DNA of 44,988 nt from Bacteroidota bacterium (GTDB lineage Bacteria > Bacteroidota > Bacteroidia > Flavobacteriales_D > Sanyastnellaceae), in assembly GCA_027593035.1 (NCBI GenBank), contig JAQCJQ010000006.1, positions 1 through 44,988 of the forward strand, written 5' to 3'. Below the pieces are notes generated by a model that was not told the origin of the DNA, did not search any database, and saw nothing but the letters and a program-made list of their open reading frames with translations. Each line of letters opens with the position of its first letter. Position 1 is the stretch's first letter. The position numbers were made by a program, and so were the translations under genes. Shown here piece by piece: positions 25,223 through 34,981 of this stretch.

Positions 25223-27721
25223 TTATTCAAACAAATCCTCATCATCAAATCCCTCCCCTCCAAAAGTCGCCTGCTGCAATTCATGCAATTGCCTGCAATC
25301 CAGCGAGTCCATGCCCATTCCCTCCGGACGAACAAAGTCCGCTGTGCTCAAGCCAATGGCCGGATTGGCATACGCTGCCTTCATGTAGTAACCATAAATC
25401 GGCAAAGCTGTATTGGCTCCCTGACCATTGGCGATGGTGCTAAATCGGACCGTTGGGTCTTGCGCGCCCACCCACACTCCGGTCACCAAATCAGGCGTCA
25501 TCCCCATGAACCAACCGTCGGTATGGTTTTGGGTGGTCCCTGTTTTTCCCGCCATCGGAACTTTGATGCCGTCGTATTTGCGCCGTTCCAAATCCATGCG
25601 CAATCGGACGCCCGTGCCTTTGCGCTGGCCTGTTTCTGGATTGTACGCTCCGTCCACAACACCTTTCATCATGTCCACAATGGTATAGGCCGTGCGCTCA
25701 TCCAACCCCTGCCGCATTTCGAGTTCAGGAGTCCAAATGACATTGCCATATTTGTCTTCAATGCGCGCAATGATGGTCGGGGTAATGTGCACGCCACCAT
25801 TGACCAACGCCGCATTGGCCACCGTGATTTCTTTGAGTGTCAACTGCGAAGACCCCAAGGCAATGGAGGGCACCGCTGGGATTTCACTCTCAATTCCTAG
25901 CGCATGCGCCAATTGAATGACTCGTTCTGGGCCAAAGTCCTTGATCAGCTTGGCAGAAATGGTGTTCATGGAATTGGCCAAGGCGTATTCCAGATTGACC
26001 ACTTCACCGTATTTAAAATCCGAATTGTCCGGACACCAATCCGGTTGGTCTCCAGGCATCTCGACACAAATTCGTTGGTTGGGCAACTCCGAGCAACGCG
26101 ACATGCCATGACGCAGCGCCGTGGCATAAACAAACGGCTTGAAGATCGACCCGACTTGTCGACGGGATTGGGAGACGTTGTCGTACTTGAAAAACCGATA
26201 GTCAATGCCTCCGACCCACGCCTTGATGTGACCCGTTCTTGGCTCAATGGACATCAGTCCTGCGTGGAGCAAGCTCTTGTGGTATAGGATAGAGTCCAGG
26301 GGGGTGAGCGTCGTGTCGCGCGGTCCCTGATGACTGAACACCTTCATGTTCACGGGCGCACGGAATAGCTGGTCGATTTCCTTTTTACTTGGTCGATGCC
26401 AGGTGTGGCTGCAGCCTCCTTTTTCGGCATCGCAAACCCAGGTGTCGCCTGACTCATCGGAGCTCTTATCAATGTAAAATCCGGGGCGTTCGCATTCAGG
26501 GCATTCCTTGCCTGCATACTTCAAATAGCGCTTGCTCCGCTTGATAGCGGAATTGATGATGTTCTCTCGATCGGACCGCTCAATCCCCTCGTAAAACGGC
26601 CATTCTGATGAACTGCGGGACCGCAGATCGCGATTCAGGGTGGCCTGCAATTCTCCGCCCAAATGCTCATGGACGGCTTCTTCAGCCGCTTTCTGAAGTC
26701 GGCTATCAATGGTCGTGTGCACTTGAATGCCATCCCGGTACAAGTCGTAAGGCGACCCGTCGGCTTGATGGATGACCCAATCTCCAGTAGGGTCCTTTTT
26801 ACTCAACAACGTTTTCAATTCAGCGCGCAGAATCTCGCGGAAATAAGGAGCCGGTCCCGCATCGTGACTCACCCGCTGATAACTCAGCCCCAAAGGAAGC
26901 GCTTGCAACGAGTCGACTTCTTCCTTGGTTAGGAGGTCATATCGCGCCATTTGATTGAACACGACATTCCGGCGATTCTGCACCGATTCAGGCCGTCGCA
27001 AAGGATTGTACAGCGAACTGTTTTTGAGCATCCCGACCAACATCGCCGCTTCGTGCAGCTTCAGCTCCTCAACGTTCTTGTCGAAATAGATGTTGGCCGC
27101 TGACTTGATGCCCACCGCTTGGTTCAGGAAGTCATACCGATTCAAGTACAGCGCAATGATCTCACCCTTGGTATAAAATCGCTCCAAGCGTGCAGCAATG
27201 ATCCACTCCTTGGGTTTTTGCAAAAACGCCCGTTCCAACCAAGACGTTCGGTCGTATTGATCCGTGAACAGCTGCTTGGCCAATTGCTGAGTTACCGTGC
27301 TGCCGCCGCCGCGTTGACCGAGGTAAACAATTGCCCGAGTCAAACCAATGAAATCAATTCCACTGTGGCTTTCAAATCGCGCATCTTCGGTGCTGACCAG
27401 CGCGTCAACGAGGGCCTGAGGCAGCTCATCGTAACGAGCATCCGCCCGGTTTTCAGAATAGTATCGTCCAATAACCCGTCCATCGGATGAATAAACACGG
27501 GTGGCCAATTCTGTTTTGGGGTTGGCCAACGTTTCCGTGTTCGGTAGATCCCGAAAAGAAGCGAGCACGACCAATCCAGTGATTCCAAGCAAAGGAGCCA
27601 GACCAAACAGCCACATCCAGGCGCGTTGCCGGGGGTGCTTTTTAGCGCTCTTCTTAGCCGACGCAGTCGACTTGGGCTTGGGGGCCAATCGGGGTGATGC
27701 TTTGCGTTGTGTTTTCGCCAT
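25223..27721 (-). CDS. Class A penicillin-binding protein (PBP1A) with Cys4 insert
   Basis: An 832-residue bifunctional peptidoglycan synthase. The ATG at 27721 is preferred over earlier starts because it gives a short basic cytoplasmic tail and one membrane helix (about 35-55). The glycosyltransferase domain (about 75-250) has STEDARFESHSGID and GGGSTVTQQLAKQLF; the transpeptidase has Ser525/Lys528 in GSIFKPF and the KTGTTQNHTDGW motif. Between them residues 407-437 hold CPEC, then C-x6-C, a zinc-ribbon-like arrangement with nearby His, unusual for a periplasmic enzyme. By family it polymerises glycan strands and crosslinks stem peptides. It lies divergent from rseP across 126 bases and upstream of scoAB. 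Confidence 0.93.
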   Translation of the reverse strand: MAKTQRKASPRLAPKPKSTASAKKSAKKHPRQRAWMWLFGLAPLLGITGLVVLASFRDLPNTETLANPKTELATRVYSSDGRVIGRYYSENRADARYDELPQALVDALVSTEDARFESHSGIDFIGLTRAIVYLGQRGGGSTVTQQLAKQLFTDQYDRTSWLERAFLQKPKEWIIAARLERFYTKGEIIALYLNRYDFLNQAVGIKSAANIYFDKNVEELKLHEAAMLVGMLKNSSLYNPLRRPESVQNRRNVVFNQMARYDLLTKEEVDSLQALPLGLSYQRVSHDAGPAPYFREILRAELKTLLSKKDPTGDWVIHQADGSPYDLYRDGIQVHTTIDSRLQKAAEEAVHEHLGGELQATLNRDLRSRSSSEWPFYEGIERSDRENIINSAIKRSKRYLKYAGKECPECERPGFYIDKSSDESGDTWVCDAEKGGCSHTWHRPSKKEIDQLFRAPVNMKVFSHQGPRDTTLTPLDSILYHKSLLHAGLMSIEPRTGHIKAWVGGIDYRFFKYDNVSQSRRQVGSIFKPFVYATALRHGMSRCSELPNQRICVEMPGDQPDWCPDNSDFKYGEVVNLEYALANSMNTISAKLIKDFGPERVIQLAHALGIESEIPAVPSIALGSSQLTLKEITVANAALVNGGVHITPTIIARIEDKYGNVIWTPELEMRQGLDERTAYTIVDMMKGVVDGAYNPETGQRKGTGVRLRMDLERRKYDGIKVPMAGKTGTTQNHTDGWFMGMTPDLVTGVWVGAQDPTVRFSTIANGQGANTALPIYGYYMKAAYANPAIGLSTADFVRPEGMGMDSLDCRQLHELQQATFGGEGFDDEDLFE

Positions 27722-27823
27722 TCCAATTGCAAGATTACTACATCCCCCGCATTGCGGCTTCATTCGAAGAAACCTTTCACGGATATTCACCATTCCCATG
27801 TACCCGACCTCTCAAATGCTCAC

Positions 27824-27831
27824 TACCTTTG
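27824..27831 (+). promoter_or_regulatory. Putative -7 element for rseP
   Basis: TACCTTTG matches TAnnTTTG exactly and ends 16 bases before the rseP ATG at 27848. No convincing -33 TTG lies 17-23 bases upstream. Confidence 0.4.
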
Positions 27832-27847
27832 GCGCTCAAATCGCACC

Positions 27848-29185
27848 ATGGTCGCACTCATCAAAGCCGCTCAACTCCTTCTTAGTCTGTCGATTCTCGT
27901 CGTCTTGCATGAATTTGGGCACTATTGGGCTGCTCGCTTTTTCAAAACGCGTGTAGAGAAGTTTTATCTCTTCATGAATCCGGGGTTCTCGCTGTTCAAG
28001 AAGCAAATTGGAGAAACGGAATGGGGCATTGGCTGGTTGCCGCTCGGAGGGTATGTGAAAATTGCCGGTATGATCGATGAGTCGATGGACACCGAACAGT
28101 TGCAGGCTGAACCACAACCTTGGGAATTTCGATCGAAACCCGCCTGGCATCGACTCATCATCATGCTCGGAGGCATCATCGTCAACCTCATCTTGGGTTT
28201 TGCGATTTACAGCATGGTTTTGTTGGTGTGGGGAGAGACGGTACTGCCTGCAGACCGCATTCCTTATGGTCTCGAAGTGGACGATCGATTGGAGTCCGTT
28301 GGATTTCAAGATGGAGACCAAGTGCGTGCCATCAATGGGGAGGCGCCTGAGACATTCACGCAAATTCGACGGTCCCTCTTTTTTGATCCCGTGCGGGAAG
28401 TTGTTTTGGAGCGCAATGGAGAAGAGGTCATTCTCAACTTCGAACAAGATTTGGGACAACTCTTAGTAGACAGCGCCATACGAAGGCCTTTTGGTTTGCG
28501 CATGCCTTGCTTGGTGCAAGAGCTTGACCCCAATAAAGGTGCCGCTTTGGGCGGTATGATGGCCGGAGATCGCATTCTGGGATTGAATGGAGAGCCCCAT
28601 GTGTTTTACGGCGAGGTTACCTCCTTTTTGCAAGGACATCCCAATGAATCCGTCGAGGTAGAGGTTCAGCGAATGAATGGAACTTTGTCCTTACTCACGT
28701 GCCAAACAGACAGTTTAGGAGCGCTGGGATTCTCATCCGTGAATGCGTTGGAAATGAGCGAATTTCAACTTGAAGAGCGCACATTTGGCGTCGGTGAAGC
28801 GTTGATCAGCGGCTTCGCATTGGCCTCGACAACTTTGCAGGAATATGTCCTTTCCATGCGTTTCCTCTTCAGTAAATCAGGCGCATCACAAGTCGGAAGC
28901 CTGGTCACATTCGGCAGCATCTTTGATGGTGGTTGGGATTGGGAAATTTTTTGGCGCAACACCGCCTTTTTCTCCTTGATTCTGGCGTTCATGAACTTGC
29001 TACCCATCCCGGCGCTTGATGGTGGGCACGTTGTCTTCCTCTTGTATGAAATGGTTGCCGGAAAACCCGCCCCTGAAAAGTTCTTAGAGCGCGCCCAAAT
29101 GGTGGGAATCGTGTTGCTGCTCACACTCATGGTGTATGCTTTAGGCAATGATATTTGGCGATTGGTAACTGGACAGTTTAGCTGA
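27848..29185 (+). CDS. rseP: RseP-type site-2 zinc metalloprotease
   Basis: A 445-residue intramembrane protease. The zinc motif HEFGH is at residues 21-25 in the first membrane helix (SLSILVVLHEFGHYWAARFF), and the third ligand lies in LLPIPALDGGHVVFLLYEM near the C-terminus, the classical S2P LDG motif. Periplasmic PDZ-like segments lie between helices (for example LDPNKGAALGGMMAGDRILGLNG). The ATG at 27848 is chosen because the helix with HEFGH then lies correctly near the N-terminus. By family it cleaves anti-sigma factors or leftover signal peptides within the inner membrane; no anti-sigma gene is present here. The antiporter gene follows after 19 bases and probably shares the transcript. 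Confidence 0.94.
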   Translation: MVALIKAAQLLLSLSILVVLHEFGHYWAARFFKTRVEKFYLFMNPGFSLFKKQIGETEWGIGWLPLGGYVKIAGMIDESMDTEQLQAEPQPWEFRSKPAWHRLIIMLGGIIVNLILGFAIYSMVLLVWGETVLPADRIPYGLEVDDRLESVGFQDGDQVRAINGEAPETFTQIRRSLFFDPVREVVLERNGEEVILNFEQDLGQLLVDSAIRRPFGLRMPCLVQELDPNKGAALGGMMAGDRILGLNGEPHVFYGEVTSFLQGHPNESVEVEVQRMNGTLSLLTCQTDSLGALGFSSVNALEMSEFQLEERTFGVGEALISGFALASTTLQEYVLSMRFLFSKSGASQVGSLVTFGSIFDGGWDWEIFWRNTAFFSLILAFMNLLPIPALDGGHVVFLLYEMVAGKPAPEKFLERAQMVGIVLLLTLMVYALGNDIWRLVTGQFS

Positions 29186-29204
29186 GGTAGCTTAATTTCA
29201 GCCA

Positions 29205-30590
29205 ATGCTTTTCATGACAGTTTCAGACATCAACGCTTACGGACTGGTTATTGGTGGATCACTGGTAATCATCCTGAGTTACTTCGCCAACTTGCTTGCG
29301 AAGCGCACCAATATCCCCAGCGTCTTGGTATTGATCGCGATGGGCATCGCCATTCGGCAAGGCTTGAATGCTATGGGGCTCACGTCCATTCCTTTTGAAA
29401 GCTTGGTCTTGGAACTGCTTGGCACCATTGGATTGATCTTCATTGTTTTGGAGGCCGCTCTGGACCTGAACCTTTCCAAGGAGAAAATGCCGCTGATCAT
29501 TCGCAGTGCCTCGGTGGCTTTGATCGCGTTGATCGGAAGTTCCGCCGCCATTGCGGCCTTCTTAGGATACTCCATGGGCATGCCGTTGTACGAAGGATGG
29601 GTCTATGCCATTCCGTTGTCCATCATGAGCAGTGCCATCATCATCCCCAGTGTCGCGAGCTTGAGCGCCGAGTCCCGGGAATTCATGGTCTATGAAAGCA
29701 CGTTTTCGGACATCTTCGGCATCATGGCCTTTTATCTGCTCTTGGGCAATTCGGATGCTGAGTCGACGGAGACCGTGCTTTGGAGCATCGGCACAAACCT
29801 CCTCGTGACGTTGTTACTAGCCATCGTCGTGAGTTATCTCTTGGTCTATGTACTGCAAAAGATTACGAGTCCGGTCAAGTTGTTTTTGAGCATCGCCGTG
29901 TTGTTGTTGATCTACGCCATCCAAAAACTATTGCATCTCAGTCCGCTGGTTTTGATTTTGATTTTCGGATTGATGCTGAACAATCACCGCTTGTTCTTTC
30001 CCAAGTTGAATGTTTTCAAACCGAATGCCGCTGGACGCACTTGGCCTGAGCGCCTGTTGGATGACGGTCGGATGCATGATTTACACCGCGACTATCACAT
30101 GCTCACCCTCGAAAGTGCCTTCGTCATCCGAACGTTCTTTTTTGTCTTGTTTGGCATGACCGTTTCCTTGGCCACGTTGACCGATCTCCATGTCATTACG
30201 GAAGGACTCGTCATCTGCTGCCTCCTCTACATTGTACGTTTCGTCTGCCTTTTACTGCTCCAGCGACGCGTCATTTTTCCTCTGCTCTACATCGCACCGC
30301 GAGGATTGATTACCATCCTGCTGTTCTTCCAGATTCAAAGCACGTACCCGCAGTTTTTGCAACCCGCGTTCGATCAAGGCATTTTGCTGGTCATCATCCT
30401 GATCTCGAGCATCATCATGACCATTGCGCTGGTTCAAAATGGCATCACGCTCCGAGGGATTACCGTATTGCCAGAAATCATACCCGAGGATGGTGGATTA
30501 GCGCAACCGGCTACCAATCCTATCGCCGAGAAGGAGCCAGCCGAGACGGGATCACCAATGGAGGATTCAAACGACTTGTCCCCGAGCTGA
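29205..30590 (+). CDS. Cation/proton antiporter, CPA family
   Basis: A 461-residue inner-membrane protein with about 11-12 hydrophobic helices, of the Na+/H+ exchanger (CPA1/CPA2-like) superfamily. Features are AKRTNIPSVLVLIAMGIAIRQGL near the start, LIFIVLEAALDLNLSKEKM (the helix with an acidic pair before it), AIIIPSVASLSAESREFMVYESTFSDIFG in the ion-path region, and APRGLITILLFFQIQ late. The C-terminal 45 residues are polar and cytoplasmic, with no TrkA-N domain. Start is the ATG at 29205, or a second at 29214. It follows rseP by 19 bases; its last 24 bases overlap the end of dprA. The ion moved (Na+ or K+) is not readable. Confidence 0.85.
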   Translation: MLFMTVSDINAYGLVIGGSLVIILSYFANLLAKRTNIPSVLVLIAMGIAIRQGLNAMGLTSIPFESLVLELLGTIGLIFIVLEAALDLNLSKEKMPLIIRSASVALIALIGSSAAIAAFLGYSMGMPLYEGWVYAIPLSIMSSAIIIPSVASLSAESREFMVYESTFSDIFGIMAFYLLLGNSDAESTETVLWSIGTNLLVTLLLAIVVSYLLVYVLQKITSPVKLFLSIAVLLLIYAIQKLLHLSPLVLILIFGLMLNNHRLFFPKLNVFKPNAAGRTWPERLLDDGRMHDLHRDYHMLTLESAFVIRTFFFVLFGMTVSLATLTDLHVITEGLVICCLLYIVRFVCLLLLQRRVIFPLLYIAPRGLITILLFFQIQSTYPQFLQPAFDQGILLVIILISSIIMTIALVQNGITLRGITVLPEIIPEDGGLAQPATNPIAEKEPAETGSPMEDSNDLSPS

Positions 30591-31646
30591 GACCAACGGG
30601 ACGTACCAGCCGCCCGGCAGTCGTTGAACCTTGCCCGCCAATTCAAGCAAAAAGAGACGACGGGTCATTTGTTCCCGCGTGGCCTGGTGTTCCAGCATCA
30701 GTTGCTCCAACAGTTTCCCGGACGAGCCGGCCAAAGAAAGCCACACAGACCGCAGTGCTTCCGGCACATGCGCTTCCTTCGATTTGGGTGGCGTTCGGTT
30801 CGCAATCGCTCTGTCCATTCGCCCCACCAGATCCTCCGGATCGGACCACGCCGTATCCGGAAATGCCTCAATCAGCGCTTGATTTCCTTCCCATCGCCTA
30901 CTCCATTGTTTTGGTTGATACACCCACAAGTCCTGACCAGATTCAATCGCACAAGCCGCCGAAACCATCGCTCCACCCTTCTTCGGACTTTCCATCATAA
31001 CAAGGGCTTCACTCAGCCCCACTACCAACCGATTTCTTGCTGCAAATTGCCAAGGTGCTGGCTGGCTTCCCGGCAAGTATTCAGTGAGTAAGGCCCCTTC
31101 ATTTTTCACCATCGAATGGGCCAAGCGCCTATGCGCATTGGGGTAAATCCGATCCAAGCCATGGCCAAGACAAGCCACCGTAATTCCCTGCTCAAACAAG
31201 GCTCCTCGATGGGCTGCAGCGTCCACACCATGCGCGAGCCCACTGGCAATTGACCAGCCTTGTTTGACCAACATTCCACTGATCTTAAACGCTAAATTCG
31301 CTGCAAGCTCGGAGCATTTCCGTGTGCCGACAATGCCCACAAATGGATTTGAATTTCCAATATCATCCCGGCCCCGGCCATGCATGACCACAGGCGCGTC
31401 AGGCATCGCTCGCCATCTTGCTGGATAGCTTGGATCCTCCCACGAAATGGACCAATCACCTCGTTCATCCGCCATCTGAATGGCCTGTTCAATGCGGGTC
31501 ATCGCATTCGAGAATCCTGCTACCTCACGAGCGGCGTAATCCCACGCTCCATCCAAGGACCCCCTTGAAGCCACGAATTTCTTCACCCGCACAGAACCCC
31601 ATCCTGGCAATGCCGCCAAGGTCATCCATTTCCTCAATCGATTCAT
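30567..31646 (-). CDS. dprA: DNA-processing protein DprA
   Basis: A 359-residue DprA/Smf protein that loads RecA on incoming single-stranded DNA during natural transformation. The Rossmann-like core has FVGIVGTRKCSELAANLAF, SIASGLAHGVDAAAHRGAL and QFAARNRLVVGLSEALVMMES, all family signatures; an N-terminal helix-hairpin-helix-like part (LAALPGWGSVRVKKF) and a C-terminal winged-helix-like part (about 295-350) flank it. The ATG at 31646 is preferred to an upstream start at 31676 for homology. It converges with the antiporter gene with 24 bases shared and diverges from the TonB receptor gene across 110 bases. It implies capacity for DNA uptake or a RecA-mediator role, not proof of competence. 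Confidence 0.94.
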   Translation of the reverse strand: MNRLRKWMTLAALPGWGSVRVKKFVASRGSLDGAWDYAAREVAGFSNAMTRIEQAIQMADERGDWSISWEDPSYPARWRAMPDAPVVMHGRGRDDIGNSNPFVGIVGTRKCSELAANLAFKISGMLVKQGWSIASGLAHGVDAAAHRGALFEQGITVACLGHGLDRIYPNAHRRLAHSMVKNEGALLTEYLPGSQPAPWQFAARNRLVVGLSEALVMMESPKKGGAMVSAACAIESGQDLWVYQPKQWSRRWEGNQALIEAFPDTAWSDPEDLVGRMDRAIANRTPPKSKEAHVPEALRSVWLSLAGSSGKLLEQLMLEHQATREQMTRRLFLLELAGKVQRLPGGWYVPLVSARGQVV

Positions 31647-31756
31647 GCTGCAGGCAAGGTGATGCGATTTCAACAATCCGCTATGCCGAGTTCATGGTTT
31701 CAATAAAGGGCTTTGTGCGTGCATCAGCATCGCAGCATTTGTTGCATCTTGCATCC

Positions 31757-34198
31757 ATGAGGATAGCGATCATTGTCTGCTGCGTCTTGATCTGGTTCGG
31801 GGTTTCATCGGAGGCTCAAGCCCAGGCACTTGTTGGGAAGGTTGCTGATGATCAGGGCCTGCTCTTGCCCGGAGCCACCATCACCATTGCACCCGTCAAC
31901 GAACCGTTTAGTTCCGCATTGATTGGTGTCGTCACCACATTGGACGGAACCTACTCTGCCGACTTGAGTCCACTGTCAGGTCGGGATGTCATCGTTACCT
32001 GCAGCTACATCGGATTGGAAAAGAAGCAAGTCGAACTGAAAAACTTGCAGGGCAACGCGTATACCCTGGACTGGGTGCTCGCCGCTTCCGCGGAAATGCT
32101 GGAGCAGGTCGTCGTCAGCGCCGGAAGATTTGAGCAATCCGCGAAAAAAGTAACCGTCTCCGTTGATGTTTTACCTCCTCGCATCATCGAATCCCGCGGC
32201 ACAACCTCATTGGAAACCGCCTTGGAGCAAAACCCCGGAGTGAGTTTCGTGGATGGCGAGCCTCAAATTCGAAGCGGTAGCGGTTTTAGCTATGGTGCCG
32301 GATCTCGGGTGATGATGTTAGTGGATGATCTGCCTGTTTTGAGTGGCGATGCCGGAAGGCCCACTTGGGGGTTTCTCCCTTTGGAAAACATCGAGCAAAT
32401 CGAAATCATCAAAGGCGCATCTTCCGTCATGTATGGGAGTGCGGCGTTGAGCGGTGTCATCAACATCCGCACTCGTTACCCCGATGCCCGTCCATTGACG
32501 AGAATCAGTGTGCAACATGGCCTGTATTCTACGCCCCAGAGCGCGCAGGCCAAAACATGGGACGGCTTCGGGCAGCAATCCAACGTTCGCTTTGTTCACA
32601 GCCAGCGTGCCGGTAAATGGGACGTGGTCGTTGCGGGGAACATCTTGGGAGATGATGGGTTTTTATCGCCCTTGGTTGAAAACGAAACGGACACCGCATC
32701 GTCGGCCTATCGTCCATGGATCGTCGACCGCTACGGCGCTGAAAACCGAGCACGCGTCAATGCCAACATCCGCCGTCGAGAAACAGGCGTGGCGGGGTTG
32801 ACCTATGGTCTCAACACCAATTGGCAGCGCGGAGAATCCCAAAACACCTTGATTTGGGAAAGCGCTCCAGACCACATTTACGGCAGCTACCAAGGAGCTA
32901 CGACCCATGTGAATCAGACGGTCGGAACCGTGGACCCCTATATTGAATACGCGGCTCCCAGCGGTTTTCGCCATGCCTTACGCAACCGGTGGCAGTACCT
33001 CAACAATGACAACGACAACGACCAGTCCAACGCATCCCATGTTTTTTACTCCGAATATCAATTGAATGGCCATGGTCAGAATTGGGGGCTCGAGGGGTTG
33101 AACTTTTCAGCGGGATTGGTGCATCTGTTGGCCTTCAGCAATGCCGAATTGTACAGTGGAGGATCTTCTGACGGAAACAACAGAGGCCGCAACGTCGCGG
33201 CTTATCTGCAGGTTGACCAGTCCTTCGCAGAACGACTGAATGTGTCGGCGGGGATGCGTTATGAGCATTTCGAAGTCAATGGATCCGGTACCGGAAAACC
33301 GGTGTTCCGTGCGGGAGTCAACTACCAACTCGCCGAAGCCACATACCTGCGATCCAGCTTTGGACAAGGGTTCCGCTTTCCGACCATCGCAGAACGGTAT
33401 ATTCGGACAGGATTGGGCTCCTTGCAAGTGTATCCCAATGAGGAATTGAACCCTGAATTTGCAACATCAGGGGAGATTGGGTTGAAACAAGGAGTGAAAT
33501 TCGGCCGCTTCCAAGGCTTCCTAGACATGGCTGTTTTTCGTCAAGATTTTGACGACTACATCGAGTTCACCTTCGGGCAATGGGGACCTGACGACGGCGA
33601 ACCACCGACACTGGAAAATGCTCTGGGATTGGGATTTAAGAGCATCAACACGGGGAAAAGCCGCGTGACCGGAGCTGAAATTAGCACGACGGGTCGCATC
33701 GAGACGGACCGGGCGCGCTTCGACATCATTGCGGGGTACACCTACACGCGACCCATTAGCCTGACGCCAAATTACAATTACAATCCAGATTCAACAGGAA
33801 CGGTCACCACCTATTACAACACCAGCCACGACACGACCAACTTGATTCTGAAGTACCGCTCTCCCCATTTGGTGCGTATCGATGTGCAAGCCACCGGCGC
33901 CAAGTGGTTTGGAGGCGTCAGTGTGCGGTATCAATCCAAACTTCAAAACTTCGACGAGGCCTTCATCCTTTTTGAAGCTGAAGACATTGCTGACATTGAA
34001 TGGGGACTGGCTGGATGGCTCGATTCTCACCCACGATCTCCATGGCTTGTCGATGTTCGAATCGGCCGACAGTGGAATGAACACCACCGCCTTTCTTTGA
34101 TCGTCAGCAATCTGGCCAATAGCGAGTATGTCATTCGTCCGCTCGCCATTGAACAGCCCCGATTGACACAAATCATGTACACGTACGAAATCAAATGA
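31757..34198 (+). CDS. TonB-dependent receptor of unknown ligand
   Basis: An 813-residue outer-membrane receptor. The ATG at 31757 gives a good signal peptide (MRIAIIVCCVLIWFGVSSEA). A carboxypeptidase-regulatory-like domain (about 25-110, ALVGKVADDQGLLLPGATI), a plug (about 114-240; EQVVVSAGRFEQSAKKVTVS, and later IEIIKGASSVMYGSAALSGV) and a long beta barrel follow. The frame extends far upstream, but that stretch is antisense to dprA and has no homology. Its TGA overlaps the kdsB ATG by four bases, so the two are translationally coupled although one is a nutrient receptor and the other a lipopolysaccharide precursor enzyme. No nearby transport or catabolic gene reveals the ligand; vitamin, siderophore or peptide are all possible. 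Confidence 0.87.
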   Translation: MRIAIIVCCVLIWFGVSSEAQAQALVGKVADDQGLLLPGATITIAPVNEPFSSALIGVVTTLDGTYSADLSPLSGRDVIVTCSYIGLEKKQVELKNLQGNAYTLDWVLAASAEMLEQVVVSAGRFEQSAKKVTVSVDVLPPRIIESRGTTSLETALEQNPGVSFVDGEPQIRSGSGFSYGAGSRVMMLVDDLPVLSGDAGRPTWGFLPLENIEQIEIIKGASSVMYGSAALSGVINIRTRYPDARPLTRISVQHGLYSTPQSAQAKTWDGFGQQSNVRFVHSQRAGKWDVVVAGNILGDDGFLSPLVENETDTASSAYRPWIVDRYGAENRARVNANIRRRETGVAGLTYGLNTNWQRGESQNTLIWESAPDHIYGSYQGATTHVNQTVGTVDPYIEYAAPSGFRHALRNRWQYLNNDNDNDQSNASHVFYSEYQLNGHGQNWGLEGLNFSAGLVHLLAFSNAELYSGGSSDGNNRGRNVAAYLQVDQSFAERLNVSAGMRYEHFEVNGSGTGKPVFRAGVNYQLAEATYLRSSFGQGFRFPTIAERYIRTGLGSLQVYPNEELNPEFATSGEIGLKQGVKFGRFQGFLDMAVFRQDFDDYIEFTFGQWGPDDGEPPTLENALGLGFKSINTGKSRVTGAEISTTGRIETDRARFDIIAGYTYTRPISLTPNYNYNPDSTGTVTTYYNTSHDTTNLILKYRSPHLVRIDVQATGAKWFGGVSVRYQSKLQNFDEAFILFEAEDIADIEWGLAGWLDSHPRSPWLVDVRIGRQWNEHHRLSLIVSNLANSEYVIRPLAIEQPRLTQIMYTYEIK

Positions 34199-34953
34199 TG
34201 GAAACCACTCGCGTTCCTTTGGTAGGCATCATTCCCGCACGACTTGGCTCTACCCGATTTCCATCGAAGCCCCTGGCTTTATTGGGGGGAAAGGCCGTCA
34301 TCGAACGTGTTGTTGAACGAGCCCTAGAAGCAGGAGTGTGTCATCATGTCTTGGTGGCCACGGACGATGACCGCATTGCTGAGCAGGCCCGAAAAGCCGG
34401 AGCCGAATCCTTCATGACGGACCCGCAATTTGCCAACGGCACCCTGCGCAGCCATGATGCCTTGAAGCAATGGGAAGCCCTGCACAACATGGAGGCCGAT
34501 GCCGTGCTGAACATTCAGGGAGATGAACCTTTTGTCCATCCTGAGCAATTGCAAAAGCTCGCGCAGCTGATCCGCTTGCCCGGCGCATCCATTGCCACCT
34601 TGGCGCGACCCAAGGACGCCGAAGATCCCGAACGCACCAACCCAAACCGGGTCAAAGTCGTTTGCGACCTCAATGGCAGGGCCCTCTTTTTTAGCCGCGC
34701 GGCCTTGCCCGCGAGTCCTGGATCATGGTTTGAACATGTTGGCCTCTACGCTTTTACCCGTGGCGCATTGGAAGCCCTGTCCTTCCTTCACCCCTCACCG
34801 CTTGAAAAGCGCGAGCGCCTAGAACAATTGCGCTGGCTCGAACACGGTTGGCACATTCATGTAGGCAACACCTCTCACGCTACATACTCCGTCGACACAC
34901 CCGAAGACCTCGCCCATTTAGAGGGGCTTCTCAAATCAGGGGAACTCACGTAA
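34195..34953 (+). CDS. kdsB: CMP-Kdo synthetase with altered GTxR motif
   Basis: A 252-residue 3-deoxy-manno-octulosonate cytidylyltransferase, which activates Kdo with CTP for lipid A-core assembly in the cytoplasm. The nucleotide-binding IPARLGSTRFPSKPLA is at 13-28, NIQGDEPFV at 106-114 and WFEHVGLYAF later. The stretch that in most KdsB proteins reads SGT(E/D)R is NGTLR here (81-85), replacing a conserved acid by Leu. The protein is otherwise of normal length and intact. Two Met codons occur in a row; the first overlaps the TonB receptor stop by four bases. A different but related sugar (for example an amino-Kdo) is a possible alternative substrate, but this is inference. The oligopeptidase gene follows after 28 bases. 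Confidence 0.9.
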   Translation: MMETTRVPLVGIIPARLGSTRFPSKPLALLGGKAVIERVVERALEAGVCHHVLVATDDDRIAEQARKAGAESFMTDPQFANGTLRSHDALKQWEALHNMEADAVLNIQGDEPFVHPEQLQKLAQLIRLPGASIATLARPKDAEDPERTNPNRVKVVCDLNGRALFFSRAALPASPGSWFEHVGLYAFTRGALEALSFLHPSPLEKRERLEQLRWLEHGWHIHVGNTSHATYSVDTPEDLAHLEGLLKSGELT

Positions 34954-34981
34954 CTTCGCATTTCACTAGACGCCTCACTCC

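Noticed and set aside
31418-31756. Upstream extension of the second TonB receptor frame
   Set aside because: It is antisense to dprA and lacks homology; the signal peptide at 31757 marks the true start.
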